From Mixta tenebrionis (lineage in GTDB: Bacteria > Pseudomonadota > Gammaproteobacteria > Enterobacterales > Enterobacteriaceae): 64,000 nt of DNA. The DNA is taken from NCBI RefSeq assembly GCF_006517625.1, contig NZ_VHQI01000007.1, positions 1-64,000 on the forward strand, in the 5' to 3' direction. The notes below the pieces were generated by a model. That model searched no databases. It saw nothing but the letters and a program-made list of their open reading frames with translations, and was not told the DNA's origin. This document shows, piece after piece, positions 24,996 through 36,950 of this stretch. The position numbers and the translations under genes were made by a program. The stretch's first letter is position 1, and each line of letters starts with the position of its first letter.

Positions 24996-27623
24996 TTATA
25001 GCCTGGCGCTGACCCAGGATTCAACGCTGGCTAATGCTGCAGGCAGCGCCTGCGCATCGGTACCGCCCGCCTGCGCCATATCCGGGCGTCCGCCGCCCTT
25101 GCCGCCGACCTGCTGAGCTACGGAGCCAATCAGCTCACCCGCTTTCACGCGATCGGTAAGATCCTTCGTCACCCCGGCAATCAGAGAGACTTTCCCCTCC
25201 GCCACCGTGGCCAGCACAATCACCGCTGAGCCCAGCTGGTTTTTCAAATCATCAACCATGGTACGCAACAGTTTCGGTTCAACGTTGCTCAGCTCGCTAA
25301 CCAGCAGCTTAACGCCGTTAATATCGCGTGCTTTACTGCTCAGCGAAGCGCTTTCCTGCACCGCCTGCTGATCTTTTAACTGCTGCAGTTCTTTTTCCAG
25401 CGCGCGCGCATGTTCAATCGTCGCCCGCACTTTCTCGTTCAGATTGCTGCTGTTAGCCTTCACCAGCTGGGCAATATCCTGCAATTGTTCCGCCTGCGCG
25501 TGAACCTGCGCCAGCGCCGCCTCGCCGGTTATCGCTTCGATACGGCGCACGCCTGCCGCGGTACCGGATTCAGAAGTGATACGGAACAGGCCGATGTCGC
25601 CGGTGCGGCTGGCATGCGTACCGCCGCAAAGCTCGGTAGAGAAATCGCCCATGCTGAGCACGCGCACGCGCGCATCATATTTCTCGCCAAACAGCGCCAT
25701 CGCGCCCTTCGCTTTCGCCGCCTCCAGATCCATGATGCTGGTTTCAACGGGAAGGTTGCGGCGAATCTGCGCGTTGACGATATCCTCAACCTGACGAATT
25801 TCCTGCGCTTTCATCGCTTCGGTATGCGAGAAATCAAATCGCAGGTATTTATCGTTCACCAGCGAACCTTTCTGCGCGACATGATCGCCCAAAACCTGAC
25901 GCAGCGCCGCATGCAACAGGTGCGTAGCAGAGTGGTTAAGGCGAATGCGGGCGCGACGCGCCTCGTCAACCTGCGCATCAAGGCGATCGCCGATACGCAG
26001 ATGACCAGAGGTCAGCCTGCCGATATGCCCGATAGCCTGACCATATTTCTGCGTATCGCTGACGCTGAACTCGGCATTATGACCTTTTAACCAGCCGGTG
26101 TCGCCAACCTGACCGCCGGACTCGCCGTAAAAGGGCGTCTCATCCAGCACAATCACCCCTTCCTGACCGGCGGCAATCTCTTCAGCGGGCTGACCGTTAA
26201 CGTAGATCGCGGTAATCGCCGCCTTCAGCGCCAGGCTGTCATAGCCTTTAAACGCAGAGGCCGCGTCGATGCTGATAACATTGCTGTAATCAACGCCGAA
26301 GCCGCTGGCTTCGCGAGCGCGCTGGCGCTGCTGCTCCATCGCGGCTTCAAAGCCCTGCTCATCGATCTTCAGGTTGCGTTCACGGCAAACGTCAGCGGTT
26401 AAATCCGCCGGGAAACCAAAGGTATCATACAGACGGAATACGGTTTCGCCGCTCAGCGTATCGCCCTGCAGGTTCGCCAGTTCTTCATCCAGCAGCGCCA
26501 GGCCGCGCTCAAGCGTTCGGGCAAACTGCTCTTCTTCGCTTTTCAGAATTTGCTCAACGTGCGCCTGCTGACGTTGCAGATCTTCGCTGGCGCTGCCCAT
26601 CACTTCGATCAGCGGTCCTACCAGCTTATAGAAAAAGCTGCCTTTCGCGCCCAGCATGTTGCCGTGGCGCACTGCGCGACGGATGATGCGGCGCAGCACG
26701 TAGCCGCGGTTTTCGTTAGACGGGATAACGCCGTCGGCAACCAGAAAGGCGCAGGAGCGAATATGGTCAGCGATAACGCGCAGCGATTTATTGCTGAGAT
26801 CGGTAGCGCCAGTCACGTCGGCAACGGCCTTAATCAGCGTCTGGAACAGATCGATTTCGTAGTTGGAGTTCACATGCTGCAGAACCGCGGCGATACGCTC
26901 CAGCCCCATGCCGGTATCAACCGAAGGCTTCGGCAGCGGCAGCATAGTGCCGTCAGGCTGACGGTTAAACTGCATAAAGACGATGTTCCAGATCTCAATA
27001 TAGCGATCGCCATCCTCTTCAGGGCTGCCTGGAGGGCCGCCCTGAATATGATCGCCGTGATCGTAAAAAATCTCAGTGCAGGGACCGCACGGGCCGGTAT
27101 CGCCCATCTGCCAGAAGTTATCTGACGCGTAAGCGCTGCCCTTATTATCGCCGATACGGATAATACGCTCCGGCGGCACGCCGATTTCTTTAGCCCAGAT
27201 ATCATAAGCTTCGTCATCGGTTGCATATACGGTTACCCACAGGCGCTCTTTCGGCAGGTTGAACCAGGACGCAGAGGTCAGCAGTTCCCATGCAAAGTTG
27301 ATGGCCTCTTTTTTGAAATAGTCGCCGAAGCTAAAGTTGCCCAGCATTTCAAAGAAGGTGTGATGACGAGCGGTATAACCTACGTTTTCCAGATCGTTAT
27401 GCTTACCACCGGCGCGCACGCAGCGCTGCGAAGTGGTGGCGCGCGAGTAGCTGCGCTTATCCTGACCAAGGAAAACGTCTTTAAACTGGTTCATCCCGGC
27501 GTTGGTAAACAGCAACGTCGGGTCGTTATTAGGTACGAGGGAGCTGCTGGCAACAACCTGGTGTCCCTTGCTATGGAAAAAATCGAGAAACGTTTGACGG
27601 ATCTCAGCAGTACTCTTGCTCAT
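24996..27623 (-). CDS. alaS: Alanyl-tRNA synthetase AlaS
   Basis: Charges tRNA-Ala, recognising the G3:U70 pair. 875 residues. Class II catalytic core (about 1-250), tRNA-binding domain, editing domain with HSATHLLH (about 563-570) and [11 protein letters not shown] (about 665), and the C-terminal oligomerisation/DHHA1 domain with [18 protein letters not shown] 27623 gives the family start [10 protein letters not shown]; in-frame codons upstream are not conserved. Confidence 0.99.
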   Translation of the reverse strand: MSKSTAEIRQTFLDFFHSKGHQVVASSSLVPNNDPTLLFTNAGMNQFKDVFLGQDKRSYSRATTSQRCVRAGGKHNDLENVGYTARHHTFFEMLGNFSFGDYFKKEAINFAWELLTSASWFNLPKERLWVTVYATDDEAYDIWAKEIGVPPERIIRIGDNKGSAYASDNFWQMGDTGPCGPCTEIFYDHGDHIQGGPPGSPEEDGDRYIEIWNIVFMQFNRQPDGTMLPLPKPSVDTGMGLERIAAVLQHVNSNYEIDLFQTLIKAVADVTGATDLSNKSLRVIADHIRSCAFLVADGVIPSNENRGYVLRRIIRRAVRHGNMLGAKGSFFYKLVGPLIEVMGSASEDLQRQQAHVEQILKSEEEQFARTLERGLALLDEELANLQGDTLSGETVFRLYDTFGFPADLTADVCRERNLKIDEQGFEAAMEQQRQRAREASGFGVDYSNVISIDAASAFKGYDSLALKAAITAIYVNGQPAEEIAAGQEGVIVLDETPFYGESGGQVGDTGWLKGHNAEFSVSDTQKYGQAIGHIGRLTSGHLRIGDRLDAQVDEARRARIRLNHSATHLLHAALRQVLGDHVAQKGSLVNDKYLRFDFSHTEAMKAQEIRQVEDIVNAQIRRNLPVETSIMDLEAAKAKGAMALFGEKYDARVRVLSMGDFSTELCGGTHASRTGDIGLFRITSESGTAAGVRRIEAITGEAALAQVHAQAEQLQDIAQLVKANSSNLNEKVRATIEHARALEKELQQLKDQQAVQESASLSSKARDINGVKLLVSELSNVEPKLLRTMVDDLKNQLGSAVIVLATVAEGKVSLIAGVTKDLTDRVKAGELIGSVAQQVGGKGGGRPDMAQAGGTDAQALPAALASVESWVSARL

Positions 27624-27764
27624 AAATATCCTGGAATACGCTAACGAAGGTTCTTCCCTTTGCACCGGGCGGGCGTTCGTTCCACACGGCAGCGTGAAGA
27701 GTTACCAACAAAAAGTGGGAATAAGATAAATTTTCTTCCGTGGGAAGTAAAATCCCATCTCGAC

Positions 27765-28277
27765 TCAATCGCTATAATTTCGAAAAATTGCCTGAATATC
27801 TTCCATGAAGAAGCCCTTAGCCTGCAAATAACGTTGTACTTTAGCCTTTTCCTTCCATTCCTGCGGCAGCGGCAAACCGAACTTACGTTCGGCCACCTCG
27901 AAAGCCTGTGCGGCCCAGTCAATTTCCGCTTCGGCCAGCGCGCTCGCTGCCAGCTCACGCCCGATGCCTTTCTGCGCCAGCTCCATTCGGATACGCTGCG
28001 GCCCATAGCCTTTGCGGCTGCGGCTGGCGACAAAACGTTGGGCGAAGCGCGCATCGTCGAGCCACTGATGTTCATAACACCAGGCGATAACCTGCTCCAG
28101 CAGCTCCGCAGGAATTTCTTCATCCTGCTCGCCGGGGCGGAAGGCTGCCGCGCGCGCCACAGACTGCGTAATTTTACGACGAAACTCCGCTTCGCTGTGA
28201 TCGCGCTGCGCCAGAATACGCGTGGCGCGGTCCAGCAGGCGAGCGAAAGTAACCGGAGGTGCGGGTTTCTCAGTCAT
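27765..28277 (-). CDS. recX: RecA modulator RecX
   Basis: Binds RecA filaments and limits their extension and ATPase. 170 residues, the E. coli length being 166. Repeated three-helix units with WLDDARFAQRFVASRSRKGYGPQRI (about 72-96, quoted region contains the conserved Asp/Arg/Gly signature). It follows recA on the same strand after the recA terminator, so its expression depends on read-through. Confidence 0.96.
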   Translation of the reverse strand: MTEKPAPPVTFARLLDRATRILAQRDHSEAEFRRKITQSVARAAAFRPGEQDEEIPAELLEQVIAWCYEHQWLDDARFAQRFVASRSRKGYGPQRIRMELAQKGIGRELAASALAEAEIDWAAQAFEVAERKFGLPLPQEWKEKAKVQRYLQAKGFFMEDIQAIFRNYSD

Positions 28278-28360
28278 GATGCTTCCGTCAGGTCTGAAAT
28301 TCAGGATGAGAGGTAACGAGTGAGGGTAACGAGAATTGAAGCGGGATACAAAGGATAAGA

Positions 28361-28395
28361 GAAAAAACCCCGGTCAGTTTGCGCTGACCGGGGTT
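28361..28395 (-). terminator. Terminator of recA
   Basis: 12 bp stem (28366-28377 with 28384-28395), followed on the minus strand by a T tract. Leaky termination here would feed recX. Confidence 0.9.
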
Positions 28396-28399
28396 GTGA

Positions 28400-29476
<1,077 letters not shown>

Positions 29477-29534
29477 TCATGCTGGGGTAAAGCACGCCAC
29501 GATGGTGGACAATGCTCTCGTTCGTTGGACAGTA

Positions 29535-29562
29535 ATTATACTGTATAATCATACAGTATCAA
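29535..29562 (-). promoter_or_regulatory. recA promoter overlapping a LexA (SOS) box
   Basis: On the minus strand TTGATA (complement 29557-29562), 16 bases, TATAAT (complement 29535-29540). The 20-base palindrome at 29539-29558 begins TACTGTAT and ends ATACAGTA, an excellent LexA box that covers most of the promoter; the same arrangement is known for E. coli recA. Confidence 0.96.
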
Positions 29563-29563
29563 G

Positions 29564-30058
29564 TCAAATTTTAAGAAAATCGTCATGTAATATTTGTAAC
29601 GCCATCGCCACGGCCTGGCGGCGAACCGCGTCACGATCCCCCTGAAATATATGGCGTTTTGCCACTACCTGGCCGGCAGCGCTGGCGAAGCCGAACCAGA
29701 CGGTGCCCACCGGTTTTTCAGCGCTGCCGCCGTCCGGCCCGGCGATGCCGCTCACCGCGACAGCGAAGTCGGCACTGGCCTCTTTCAGCGCGCCGGCGGC
29801 CATCTCTTTTACCACCTGCTCGCTTACCGCGCCCCACTGTTGCAGGCTGGCTGCCGTAACGCCTACCATCTGCTGCTTCGCATCATTACTGTAGGTAATA
29901 AAGGCGCGTTCGAACCAGGCGGAGCTGCCCGCCACGTCGGTTAATACTTTTGCAATCCAGCCGCCGGTACAGGATTCGGCGGTAGTTACCGTCGCTCCGC
30001 GCTGCCGTAGCCGCTGGCCGGTAAGAATACTTAACTGCTTTAGCCGATCGTCATTCAT
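29564..30058 (-). CDS. pncC: Nicotinamide-nucleotide amidase PncC (CinA C-terminal family)
   Basis: Deamidates NMN to nicotinate mononucleotide in the pyridine nucleotide cycle. 164 residues. TAESCTGG with the likely catalytic Ser29, FITYSNDAK, SGIAGPDGG and KPVGTVW motifs match E. coli PncC. Its stop lies just beyond the recA promoter, so it is upstream of recA on the same strand. Confidence 0.95.
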   Translation of the reverse strand: MNDDRLKQLSILTGQRLRQRGATVTTAESCTGGWIAKVLTDVAGSSAWFERAFITYSNDAKQQMVGVTAASLQQWGAVSEQVVKEMAAGALKEASADFAVAVSGIAGPDGGSAEKPVGTVWFGFASAAGQVVAKRHIFQGDRDAVRRQAVAMALQILHDDFLKI

Positions 30059-30402
30059 AGTTTTATCCGTTCTGGCACTCTCTCAACGTTAGCAATAAAC
30101 CGGACGTCAGGCGTACCGTTTTTCTATTTTAGCGCAGCCGGAAGCGCAATTTTGCGAGACAGCTTCCTGCGTTATATAGGGGCTAAAAGCGGGTTAACAA
30201 GGCGCTAAAAAATATTATCAAGCCGGCGGCCGCCTTGTAGCGCAGCCCGCGGTCGAATCGGCGCTGCGCTATTCTCCGTCGCGCATTCAGCTAAAAACGA
30301 AAATTGCGATCGTGGTTCGATTATTGTGCTGTCCGCTGTGACACTTTTTAGCCATAAAGTTTAGGTTAAAACATCGTTTCATTTTATAAGGTGGAGAAAC
30401 AT
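30059..30402. other. Intergenic region pncC / DapA-family gene
   Basis: 344 bp without a gene. It contains several GC-rich inverted stretches (for example around 30222-30236, CCGGCGGCCG) and, near its right end, an AT-rich segment suitable as a promoter for the DapA-family gene, whose AAGGTGGAG ribosome site is at about 30387-30395. No RNA gene recognised. Confidence 0.5.
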
Positions 30403-31290
30403 ATGGAGTCACAGCCTCAATTCTCAGGCGTCTGGTGCCCTTCGGTTACGCCTTTTACCCGCGACAATCAGCTGGATTTAGCGGCGCTGGGCGCCCATTT
30501 TGCCCGGCTGGACGCCTCCGGCATCGATACCATTTTGCTGATGGGCAGCATCGGTGAATTCGCCTCATTAACCCAGGCGGAGCGCAGGCTACTGTTGAAA
30601 GAAGCGCGCGCTATGTCGCGGCTGCGCATGGTGGCGAATGTATCCAGCCTCTGCCGCGCCGATATGCTGGAGCTGGCGCGCCTGGCCTGGGAGTGCGGCT
30701 ACGACGCCGTTATGGTGCTGCCGCCGTGGTATTACGGGCAAACCCGTCAGCAGCTGCTGAGCTACTATCGCCAGCTGGATGCCGAACTGGGCGGCAAATG
30801 GTTCGCCTATAATTTTCCGGCGCGCACCGGCTGCGATTTAGATGCGGCGCTGATTAGCGAGCTGGCCGCCGAACTGCCGCAGTTCATTGGGATAAAGGAT
30901 ACGACGGATTGCCTCTCCCACAATCGCGCATTAATAGAAGAAACGAAAAAGGTGCGATCGGATTTCGCGGTGCTCTCCGGCTATGATGAATACCTGCTGC
31001 CTAACCTGCTGGCCGGCGGGGCGGGCGTCATCAGCGGCCTGAACAATCTGGTGCCGGCGATGTTTGCTGGGGCGATGCGCGCATGGCAGGCAGGCGATCT
31101 TGCTGCGCTTACCCAATTCCAGCAGCGTATCGGCAAGCTGATGGCTATTTACACCGTAGGCGACGATTTTGTTACCACCATTAAAACCGCAGTGGCGCGT
31201 AAGTTCGGTTATATGACGCCGCTTTCGCGCAATAGCGGCGGCGCGCTCAATAACGCGCAGTGCGAGGCCATCGACATGCTGTTTAGCTGA
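30403..31290 (+). CDS. DapA/NanA family aldolase or lyase, substrate unknown
   Basis: 295-residue class I aldolase-fold protein of the dihydrodipicolinate synthase / N-acetylneuraminate lyase superfamily. Seen: GVWCPSVTPF near 9, the substrate-carboxylate loop GSIGE at 48-52, Tyr136 (YNFPART) and the Schiff-base Lys165 (GIKDTTD). The Ser in GSIGE instead of the second Thr of DapA argues against true DapA. The ATG at 30403 is preferred over an upstream GTG because GGAG is seven bases before it. It stands alone, without sugar-acid or sialic acid genes nearby, so the substrate is open. Confidence 0.88.
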   Translation: MESQPQFSGVWCPSVTPFTRDNQLDLAALGAHFARLDASGIDTILLMGSIGEFASLTQAERRLLLKEARAMSRLRMVANVSSLCRADMLELARLAWECGYDAVMVLPPWYYGQTRQQLLSYYRQLDAELGGKWFAYNFPARTGCDLDAALISELAAELPQFIGIKDTTDCLSHNRALIEETKKVRSDFAVLSGYDEYLLPNLLAGGAGVISGLNNLVPAMFAGAMRAWQAGDLAALTQFQQRIGKLMAIYTVGDDFVTTIKTAVARKFGYMTPLSRNSGGALNNAQCEAIDMLFS

Positions 31291-31359
31291 TAACGCAGCA
31301 GGCAGCGAGGCGGGCCATGCTTGCTGTCAACGCAGCGCCCGCTCTCACCGGCTAATAGC

Positions 31360-31701
31360 TTAGATCTTTTTCACAAACTCAGATTTAAGCTTCATTGCGC
31401 CAAAGCCGTCGATCTTACAGTCGATATTATGATCGCCCTCAACCAGACGAATTCCTTTCACTTTCGTACCGATCTTCAACGCTGATGAGCTGCCTTTCAC
31501 CTTAAGATCTTTAATCACCGTAACGCTGTCGCCATCCGCCAGCAGCGTACCGTTCGCATCGCGCACAATCAGCCCATCATCCTGCGCCGCATCCAGCGCC
31601 TGCTGCGACCAGATATGCCCACATTCGGGACAGTTCAGGGCATCGCCATCCTGCCAGGTATATTCAGAGTGGCATTCAGGACAAGAAGGTAAAGTCTGCA
31701 T
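31360..31701 (-). CDS. yjdM: YjdM/PhnA family zinc-ribbon protein
   Basis: 113 residues: an N-terminal zinc ribbon with Cys7, Cys10, Cys24 and Cys27 (CPEC twice) and a C-terminal PhnA domain ([18 protein letters not shown] onward) almost identical to E. coli YjdM. Despite the old name PhnA it is not required for phosphonate use in E. coli; its role is unclear. Monocistronic here. Confidence 0.95.
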   Translation of the reverse strand: MQTLPSCPECHSEYTWQDGDALNCPECGHIWSQQALDAAQDDGLIVRDANGTLLADGDSVTVIKDLKVKGSSSALKIGTKVKGIRLVEGDHNIDCKIDGFGAMKLKSEFVKKI

Positions 31702-32282
31702 TACAACCTCATAAAGTCAGTACCCGGACGGGTAAACAAAAAAAGGCGGCTATTCTATAACCTTATCTTTGCTGGGGGTAGTTTTTATTACTGTTGAGGC
31801 GCTCCGCCGCTTTTAACGGTCCAGCAAGCGCATATCACAATACGACAGCCAGCTGGCTGATAACAGGGGAAATTATTTCCGTCACGATAATAAAGCGCGC
31901 CTGTAAAAATATTATTTTTCATTGCCTTACTTAAAAAATCTCCATTAATCAGCGCTATGTTAATACAAAACGGCAATATTTGTTAAAAAAGATAACTAAT
32001 TTCAAATTAAATAAAACCATGTTTTATCTACTTACATCACAATTTTACGCAGATCCCTTTGTTAATATTGAACGCCTCAGAACAAACCAGGGATGTCATT
32101 CGTATGGCATATCTTAAATAACAGCGACTAAGTAAATAACTTAAGTGAAAACAGAATAATTAGTCTGTTGCCTTATTGGCTGCAGGTATCGTTGTGCCTG
32201 ATGCCGCATAAAAACGAGGCGGCACGATAGCAGCCTTTTATTTTCATTAAATATAAAATTAATAATTTAACAGGGAGCAAAT
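31702..32282. other. Intergenic region upstream of the PTS gene
   Basis: 581 bp, AT-rich, without a convincing gene. A 62-codon minus-strand frame at 31788-31976 is open but has no good ribosome site. The final 20 bases carry an AGGGAG ribosome site for the PTS gene. No CRP palindrome of quality was found, though a half site (ATCACA) occurs near 32036. Confidence 0.5.
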
Positions 32283-33536
32283 ATGGATCATATTATCAAC
32301 TTATTAGGTACGCCGGCGATTATTATCGCTTTAATTGCTTTTCTGGGTTTGGTTCTGCAAAAAAGTTCGCTTACCGATATTATTAAAGGCACGCTGCTTG
32401 CCTTTATCGGTTTTGTATTAATTAAAACCGGCGGCGGCATTCTTGGCGGCGTGTTGACCATGTTCAGCGATATATTCACTAATGCTTTCGGCCTGCAGGG
32501 CGTGGTGCCCAGCAACGAAGCCATTATGGCATTAACCATTGATACCCTGGGCAGGCCGGCCGCGTTTATTCTGTTCTTCGCCATGGTAATAAACGTACTG
32601 TTGGCGCGCTTCACCCGCTTCAAATCCATTTATCTCTCACTGCACCTGATTGTTTTTATGTCTTTCTCCGTTACCGCGGCGCTGGTCGGGCTGGGCTACA
32701 GCGAACAGTTCGCCATCATTTTTGGTTCGGTAGTTATCGGCGCATATATGGCGGTTTTCCCGACCATCCTGTCACGCTTTAGCCGTAATATTATTGGCCA
32801 TAATGATTACTGTATCGCTCATGCCGCCTCCAGTTCCTATATTATTGGTTCATACCTGGGGAAATGGTTCGGCAATCGCGCCATCAACGTAGAAGAAGTA
32901 AAAGTTAGCGGCAAACTCAGTTTTCTGAAAAACCCTGACGTAGCGACTTTTATTACCATGTTTTTCCTGCTGGGCGTCTCTTCCATTTTCGCTGAACCGG
33001 AATTTCTTAATAAGGTGCTGGCGAATAAGCCTTATATCGTCTGGCTGCTGGAAAAATCAGCCACTTTCGCGGGCGGGCTGTATATCGCCAAAAAAGGCGT
33101 GGTTATGTTTACCGAAGAGATCGTACCGGCGTTCAAAGGCTTCTCGCAGGCGGTGGCTCCCGGCTCTGTTCCGGCGGTAGATCCAATGGTTCTGTTTGAC
33201 AAATCTCCGAACGCTGTGCTGATCGGCTTTATCGTCAGCTTTGTCGCCGAGCTGTTTTGCGTCGCACTCTTCCCGTTTATCGGTCTGCCGATCATTGTTC
33301 CGGGCATTATGGCCAGTTTTATTACCGGCGGCAGCGCGGCCATCTTCGGCAACGCGACGGGCGGCCTGCGCGGCGCGTTAATCGCCAGCTTCGTTAATGG
33401 CCTGCTGCTCTGTATTCTCCCGGCGCTGGTGCTGCCGCTGTTCAGCCATCTGGGCGTTAACGGCGTGACCTTCGCTGACCAGGACTTCACCTTCCTCTCC
33501 GCTATCATTAAATATACTTTTGGTCTGGCGCATTAA
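32283..33536 (+). CDS. UlaA/SgaT-like PTS EIIC membrane component, orphan
   Basis: 417-residue membrane protein of the ascorbate-type PTS EIIC family (EIIC-GAT/UlaA), with about ten to eleven helices. Conserved parts that align with UlaA: SLTDIIKGTLLAFIGF near 30, IIGHNDYCIAHA near 176, FKGFSQAVAPG near 280 and SPNAVLIGFIVS near 303. It is shorter than UlaA (about 465) and has no adjacent EIIA, EIIB, regulator or catabolic gene. It may use phosphoryl donors encoded elsewhere, or act as a non-PTS transporter. Substrate not known. Confidence 0.87.
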   Translation: MDHIINLLGTPAIIIALIAFLGLVLQKSSLTDIIKGTLLAFIGFVLIKTGGGILGGVLTMFSDIFTNAFGLQGVVPSNEAIMALTIDTLGRPAAFILFFAMVINVLLARFTRFKSIYLSLHLIVFMSFSVTAALVGLGYSEQFAIIFGSVVIGAYMAVFPTILSRFSRNIIGHNDYCIAHAASSSYIIGSYLGKWFGNRAINVEEVKVSGKLSFLKNPDVATFITMFFLLGVSSIFAEPEFLNKVLANKPYIVWLLEKSATFAGGLYIAKKGVVMFTEEIVPAFKGFSQAVAPGSVPAVDPMVLFDKSPNAVLIGFIVSFVAELFCVALFPFIGLPIIVPGIMASFITGGSAAIFGNATGGLRGALIASFVNGLLLCILPALVLPLFSHLGVNGVTFADQDFTFLSAIIKYTFGLAH

Positions 33537-34115
33537 TCATCCGTCCCTGTCTCAGACAGACGTAGCGCCGGCTGCGTCTGTCGTTTCTTTGCCGGCTGGC
33601 GCCGGCTGCCTGTTTGATTTTCCCGCTCCTGTCCGCATCGCCGCCGGGCGTCATAGCAGAAAATCTGCTGAAAATGCTTTCAGGCCACAGGATCACACAA
33701 CAGATAAACTTTGCGGCAGGCCTCCAGATTTTACCTGTGACAGCCCGTTAGTCGCTGGGCTAGTATAGCGCTGAAAAAGATTCTGATATCCGCAGCGCCG
33801 CCGGTTAACCGTAAACTCCCCGGTTTTCATCAGCATCGTCTTTTAATCTTGCTCGCTGGCTGCCATGATTGCGGCCGCTTCGCATCACCCGGATTCGCCT
33901 GCTGGTTTAACCAGCCGTCAGGATCGGCATTCCGACTCAGCAGGCAGGGTAAACCGGCGGCTTTCAGCAACGGCGGCGGGCAGGATAGTTTACCCACAGC
34001 GGCCATTCAGGTTTCGCCGGCGACGAAAGGCAATGATTGAATCTCAGGCAATGTGATACTTAATAAACATAACTAAAATCACAATATTTTTTAAATTCAA
34101 TGGATTAATTACACT
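33537..34115. other. Intergenic region between PTS gene and mutS
   Basis: 579 bp. It holds a terminator for the PTS gene and a small perfect palindrome GCTGGTT-T-AACCAGC at 33901-33915. Short open frames of 60-80 codons here have no ribosome sites and no recognisable products. mutS itself has only a weak ribosome site. Confidence 0.5.
33555..33590 (+). terminator. Terminator after the PTS EIIC gene
   Basis: 8 bp stem GACAGACG/CGTCTGTC (33555-33562 with 33575-33582) followed by GTTTCTTT. Confidence 0.75.
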
Positions 34116-36677
34116 ATGTCGACAATTGAGAATAAAAATCTGGATTCACATACGCCGATGATGCAGCAGTATCTGCGTCTGAAGGCGCAGCATCCTGACA
34201 TCCTGCTGTTCTATCGCATGGGCGATTTCTACGAGCTGTTCTACGACGATGCGAAACGCGCCTCGCAGCTGCTGGATATATCCCTCACCAAACGCGGCGC
34301 ATCTGCCGGCGAGCCGATTCCGATGGCGGGCGTGCCCTACCATGCGGTAGAAAACTATCTGGCAAAGCTGGTGCAGCTGGGCGAATCGGTGGCGATCTGC
34401 GAACAGATCGGCGATCCGGCGCAGAGCAAAGGCCCGGTGGAGCGCAAAGTGGTACGCATCGTAACGCCCGGCACTATCAGCGACGAAGCGCTGCTCAACG
34501 AGCGGCAGGATAACCTGCTGGCGGCCATCTGGCAGGATGCGCGCGGCTTCGGCTACGCCACGCTGGATATCAGCTCCGGACGCTTCCGCCTCACCGAGCC
34601 GGCCGATCGCGAGGCGATGGCGGCCGAGCTGCAGCGCACCAACCCCGCCGAACTGCTCTATCCTGAAGATTTCGCCGCGCCGGAGCTGATTGAAAATCGT
34701 CGCGGCATGCGACGGCGTCCGCTATGGGAATATGAACTGGATACCGCGCGCCAGCAGCTTAACCTGCAGTTCGGCACGCGCGATCTGAACGGCTTCGGCG
34801 TTGAGAATGCGCAGCTGGCGCTGCGCGCCGCCGGCTGCCTGCTGCAATATGTTAAAGATACCCAGCGTACCTCCCTGCCCCATATCCGTTCCCTGACGAT
34901 GGAGCGCCAGCAGGACAGCATCATTATGGATGCGGCTACACGCCGCAACCTGGAGATCACCCAGAATCTGGCGGGCGGCGTCGATAACACCCTGGCGGCA
35001 GTGCTGGATAAAACGGTCACGCCGATGGGCAGCCGCATGCTGAAACGCTGGCTGCATACGCCGGTCAGAGATCGCAAGGTAATAACCCAGCGACAGGAAA
35101 GCATCGCCGCGCTACAGGAGTTAAGCGGCGAGCTGCAGCCGGTACTGCGTCAGGTCGGCGATCTGGAGCGTATTCTCGCGCGTCTGGCGCTGCGTACCGC
35201 CCGCCCGCGCGATCTGGCGCGTATGCGTCACGCTTTCCAGCAGCTTCCCGCACTGCACGCGCTGCTGGAAAACAGCGATGCCGGACATCTGCCCGTACTG
35301 CGCGAGCAGATGGGCCGATTTGACGAGCTGCGCGATCTGCTGGAGCGCGCGGTGATTGAGGCGCCGCCGGTGCTGGTACGCGACGGCGGCGTAATCGCGC
35401 CGGGTTATAACGCCGAACTGGATGAGTGGCGCGCGCTGGCCGATGGCGCAACCGACTATCTCGATCGGCTGGAGATTCGTGAACGTGAAAAGCTGGGGCT
35501 GGATACGCTGAAGGTTGGCTTTAACGCGGTGCATGGCTATTACATTCAGGTCAGCCGCGGGCAGAGCCACCTGGTGCCGATGCACTACGTGCGTCGCCAG
35601 ACGCTGAAGAACGCCGAACGCTATATTATCCCTGAGCTGAAAGAGTATGAAGATAAGGTGCTCACCTCTAAGGGCAAAGCGCTGGCGCTGGAGAAGGCGC
35701 TCTACGATGAGCTGTTCGATCTGCTGCTGCCGCATCTGGAGGCGCTGCTGCAAAGCGCTGCAGCGCTGGCGGAGCTGGATGTATTAACCAACCTGGCGGA
35801 GCGCGCCTGGACCTTAAACTATACGCGTCCAGCCTTAAGCGATAAGCCCGGCGTGAAGTTGATCGGCGGGCGTCATCCGGTGGTTGAACAGGTATTAAAG
35901 GAGCCGTTTATCGCCAATCCGCTGTCGCTGTCGCCGCAGCGCCGGATGCTGGTAATAACCGGGCCTAATATGGGCGGTAAAAGCACCTATATGCGTCAGA
36001 CGGCGCTGATTGTGCTGCTGGCCTGCATCGGCAGCTTTGTGCCCGCCGAGCAGGCGACCATCGGGCCGGTCGATCGCATCTTTACCCGCGTCGGCGCGGC
36101 GGACGACCTCGCCTCCGGACGCTCTACCTTTATGGTGGAAATGACCGAAACCGCTAATATCCTGCATAACGCCACCGAACAGAGCCTGGTGCTGATGGAT
36201 GAGATCGGACGCGGCACCTCCACCTACGATGGCCTGTCGCTGGCCTGGGCCTGCGCCGAAAGCCTCGCCAGCCGCATTAAAGCGATGACTCTGTTCGCCA
36301 CGCACTACTTTGAGCTGACCACGCTGGCGGAAAAAATGGAAGGCGTCGCTAACGTGCACCTGGACGCGGTGGAGCACGGCGATACCATCGCCTTTATGCA
36401 CAGCGTACAGGAAGGAGCGGCCAGTAAAAGTTACGGTCTGGCGGTCGCCGCGCTGGCCGGAGTGCCAAAGGAAGTAATTAAACGCGCGCGTCAGAAACTT
36501 AAAGAGCTGGAAGCGCTCTCCGGCAGCGCGGCGGCCGGCAATGCCGACGGCCCGCAGCTGCCGCTGCTGGTAGAGGAAACCTCGCCGGCGGTTGAAGCGC
36601 TGGAGGCGCTGGACCCCGATACGCTTTCGCCGCGCCAGGCGCTGGAGTGGATCTACCGGCTGAAATCGCTGCTCTGA
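34116..36677 (+). CDS. mutS: DNA mismatch repair protein MutS
   Basis: Recognises mismatches and small loops and recruits MutL. 853 residues, as E. coli. Mismatch-binding Phe-X-Glu motif at Phe38/Glu40 (GDFYELF), connector, lever and clamp domains, then the ABC-type ATPase with Walker [10 protein letters not shown] near 615 and the MDEIGRGTS Walker B, and a C-terminal tetramerisation segment ending WIYRLKSLL. Only a poor ribosome site precedes ATG 34116; a residue-by-residue match to the family start supports it. Confidence 0.99.
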   Translation: MSTIENKNLDSHTPMMQQYLRLKAQHPDILLFYRMGDFYELFYDDAKRASQLLDISLTKRGASAGEPIPMAGVPYHAVENYLAKLVQLGESVAICEQIGDPAQSKGPVERKVVRIVTPGTISDEALLNERQDNLLAAIWQDARGFGYATLDISSGRFRLTEPADREAMAAELQRTNPAELLYPEDFAAPELIENRRGMRRRPLWEYELDTARQQLNLQFGTRDLNGFGVENAQLALRAAGCLLQYVKDTQRTSLPHIRSLTMERQQDSIIMDAATRRNLEITQNLAGGVDNTLAAVLDKTVTPMGSRMLKRWLHTPVRDRKVITQRQESIAALQELSGELQPVLRQVGDLERILARLALRTARPRDLARMRHAFQQLPALHALLENSDAGHLPVLREQMGRFDELRDLLERAVIEAPPVLVRDGGVIAPGYNAELDEWRALADGATDYLDRLEIREREKLGLDTLKVGFNAVHGYYIQVSRGQSHLVPMHYVRRQTLKNAERYIIPELKEYEDKVLTSKGKALALEKALYDELFDLLLPHLEALLQSAAALAELDVLTNLAERAWTLNYTRPALSDKPGVKLIGGRHPVVEQVLKEPFIANPLSLSPQRRMLVITGPNMGGKSTYMRQTALIVLLACIGSFVPAEQATIGPVDRIFTRVGAADDLASGRSTFMVEMTETANILHNATEQSLVLMDEIGRGTSTYDGLSLAWACAESLASRIKAMTLFATHYFELTTLAEKMEGVANVHLDAVEHGDTIAFMHSVQEGAASKSYGLAVAALAGVPKEVIKRARQKLKELEALSGSAAAGNADGPQLPLLVEETSPAVEALEALDPDTLSPRQALEWIYRLKSLL

Positions 36678-36893
36678 GCGGCGACTACTGCTGGCGTAGG
36701 CAGCCCGCTGTAGCCGCGCAGAATAGCGAGCTATAGCGGGCCTGTTTAAACCATGACCGGCTTCTCCGGCGAACCTGGCGTCGTGGTTTGAGCGGCGGAT
36801 TAGCGAGGGAGTAGCGTATGGCGCAGCAGATAGTTTGTTGAATCTTCGCTTTTCGGGCGCAGCTTTGCCGGCGCGGCCATGATCGACAGGCAA

Positions 36894-36925
36894 TAAAAAA
36901 GCGGTGGCTTATCGCCACCGCTTTT
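36894..36925 (-). terminator. Terminator of rpoS
   Basis: Perfect stem AAAAGCGGTGGC (36897-36908) with its complement (36914-36925), five-base loop, and T6 on the minus strand. Confidence 0.92.
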
Positions 36926-36950
36926 CGCATCACCTTAGGGCTTCACACCA

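Noticed and set aside
31788-31976. 62-codon minus-strand frame upstream of the PTS gene
   Set aside because: No well-spaced ribosome site, no clear hydrophobic or domain pattern, and several possible starts; retained only as a note in the intergenic entry.
33520-34056. Several 60-80 codon frames between the PTS gene and mutS
   Set aside because: They overlap each other in different frames, lack ribosome sites and show no recognisable product.
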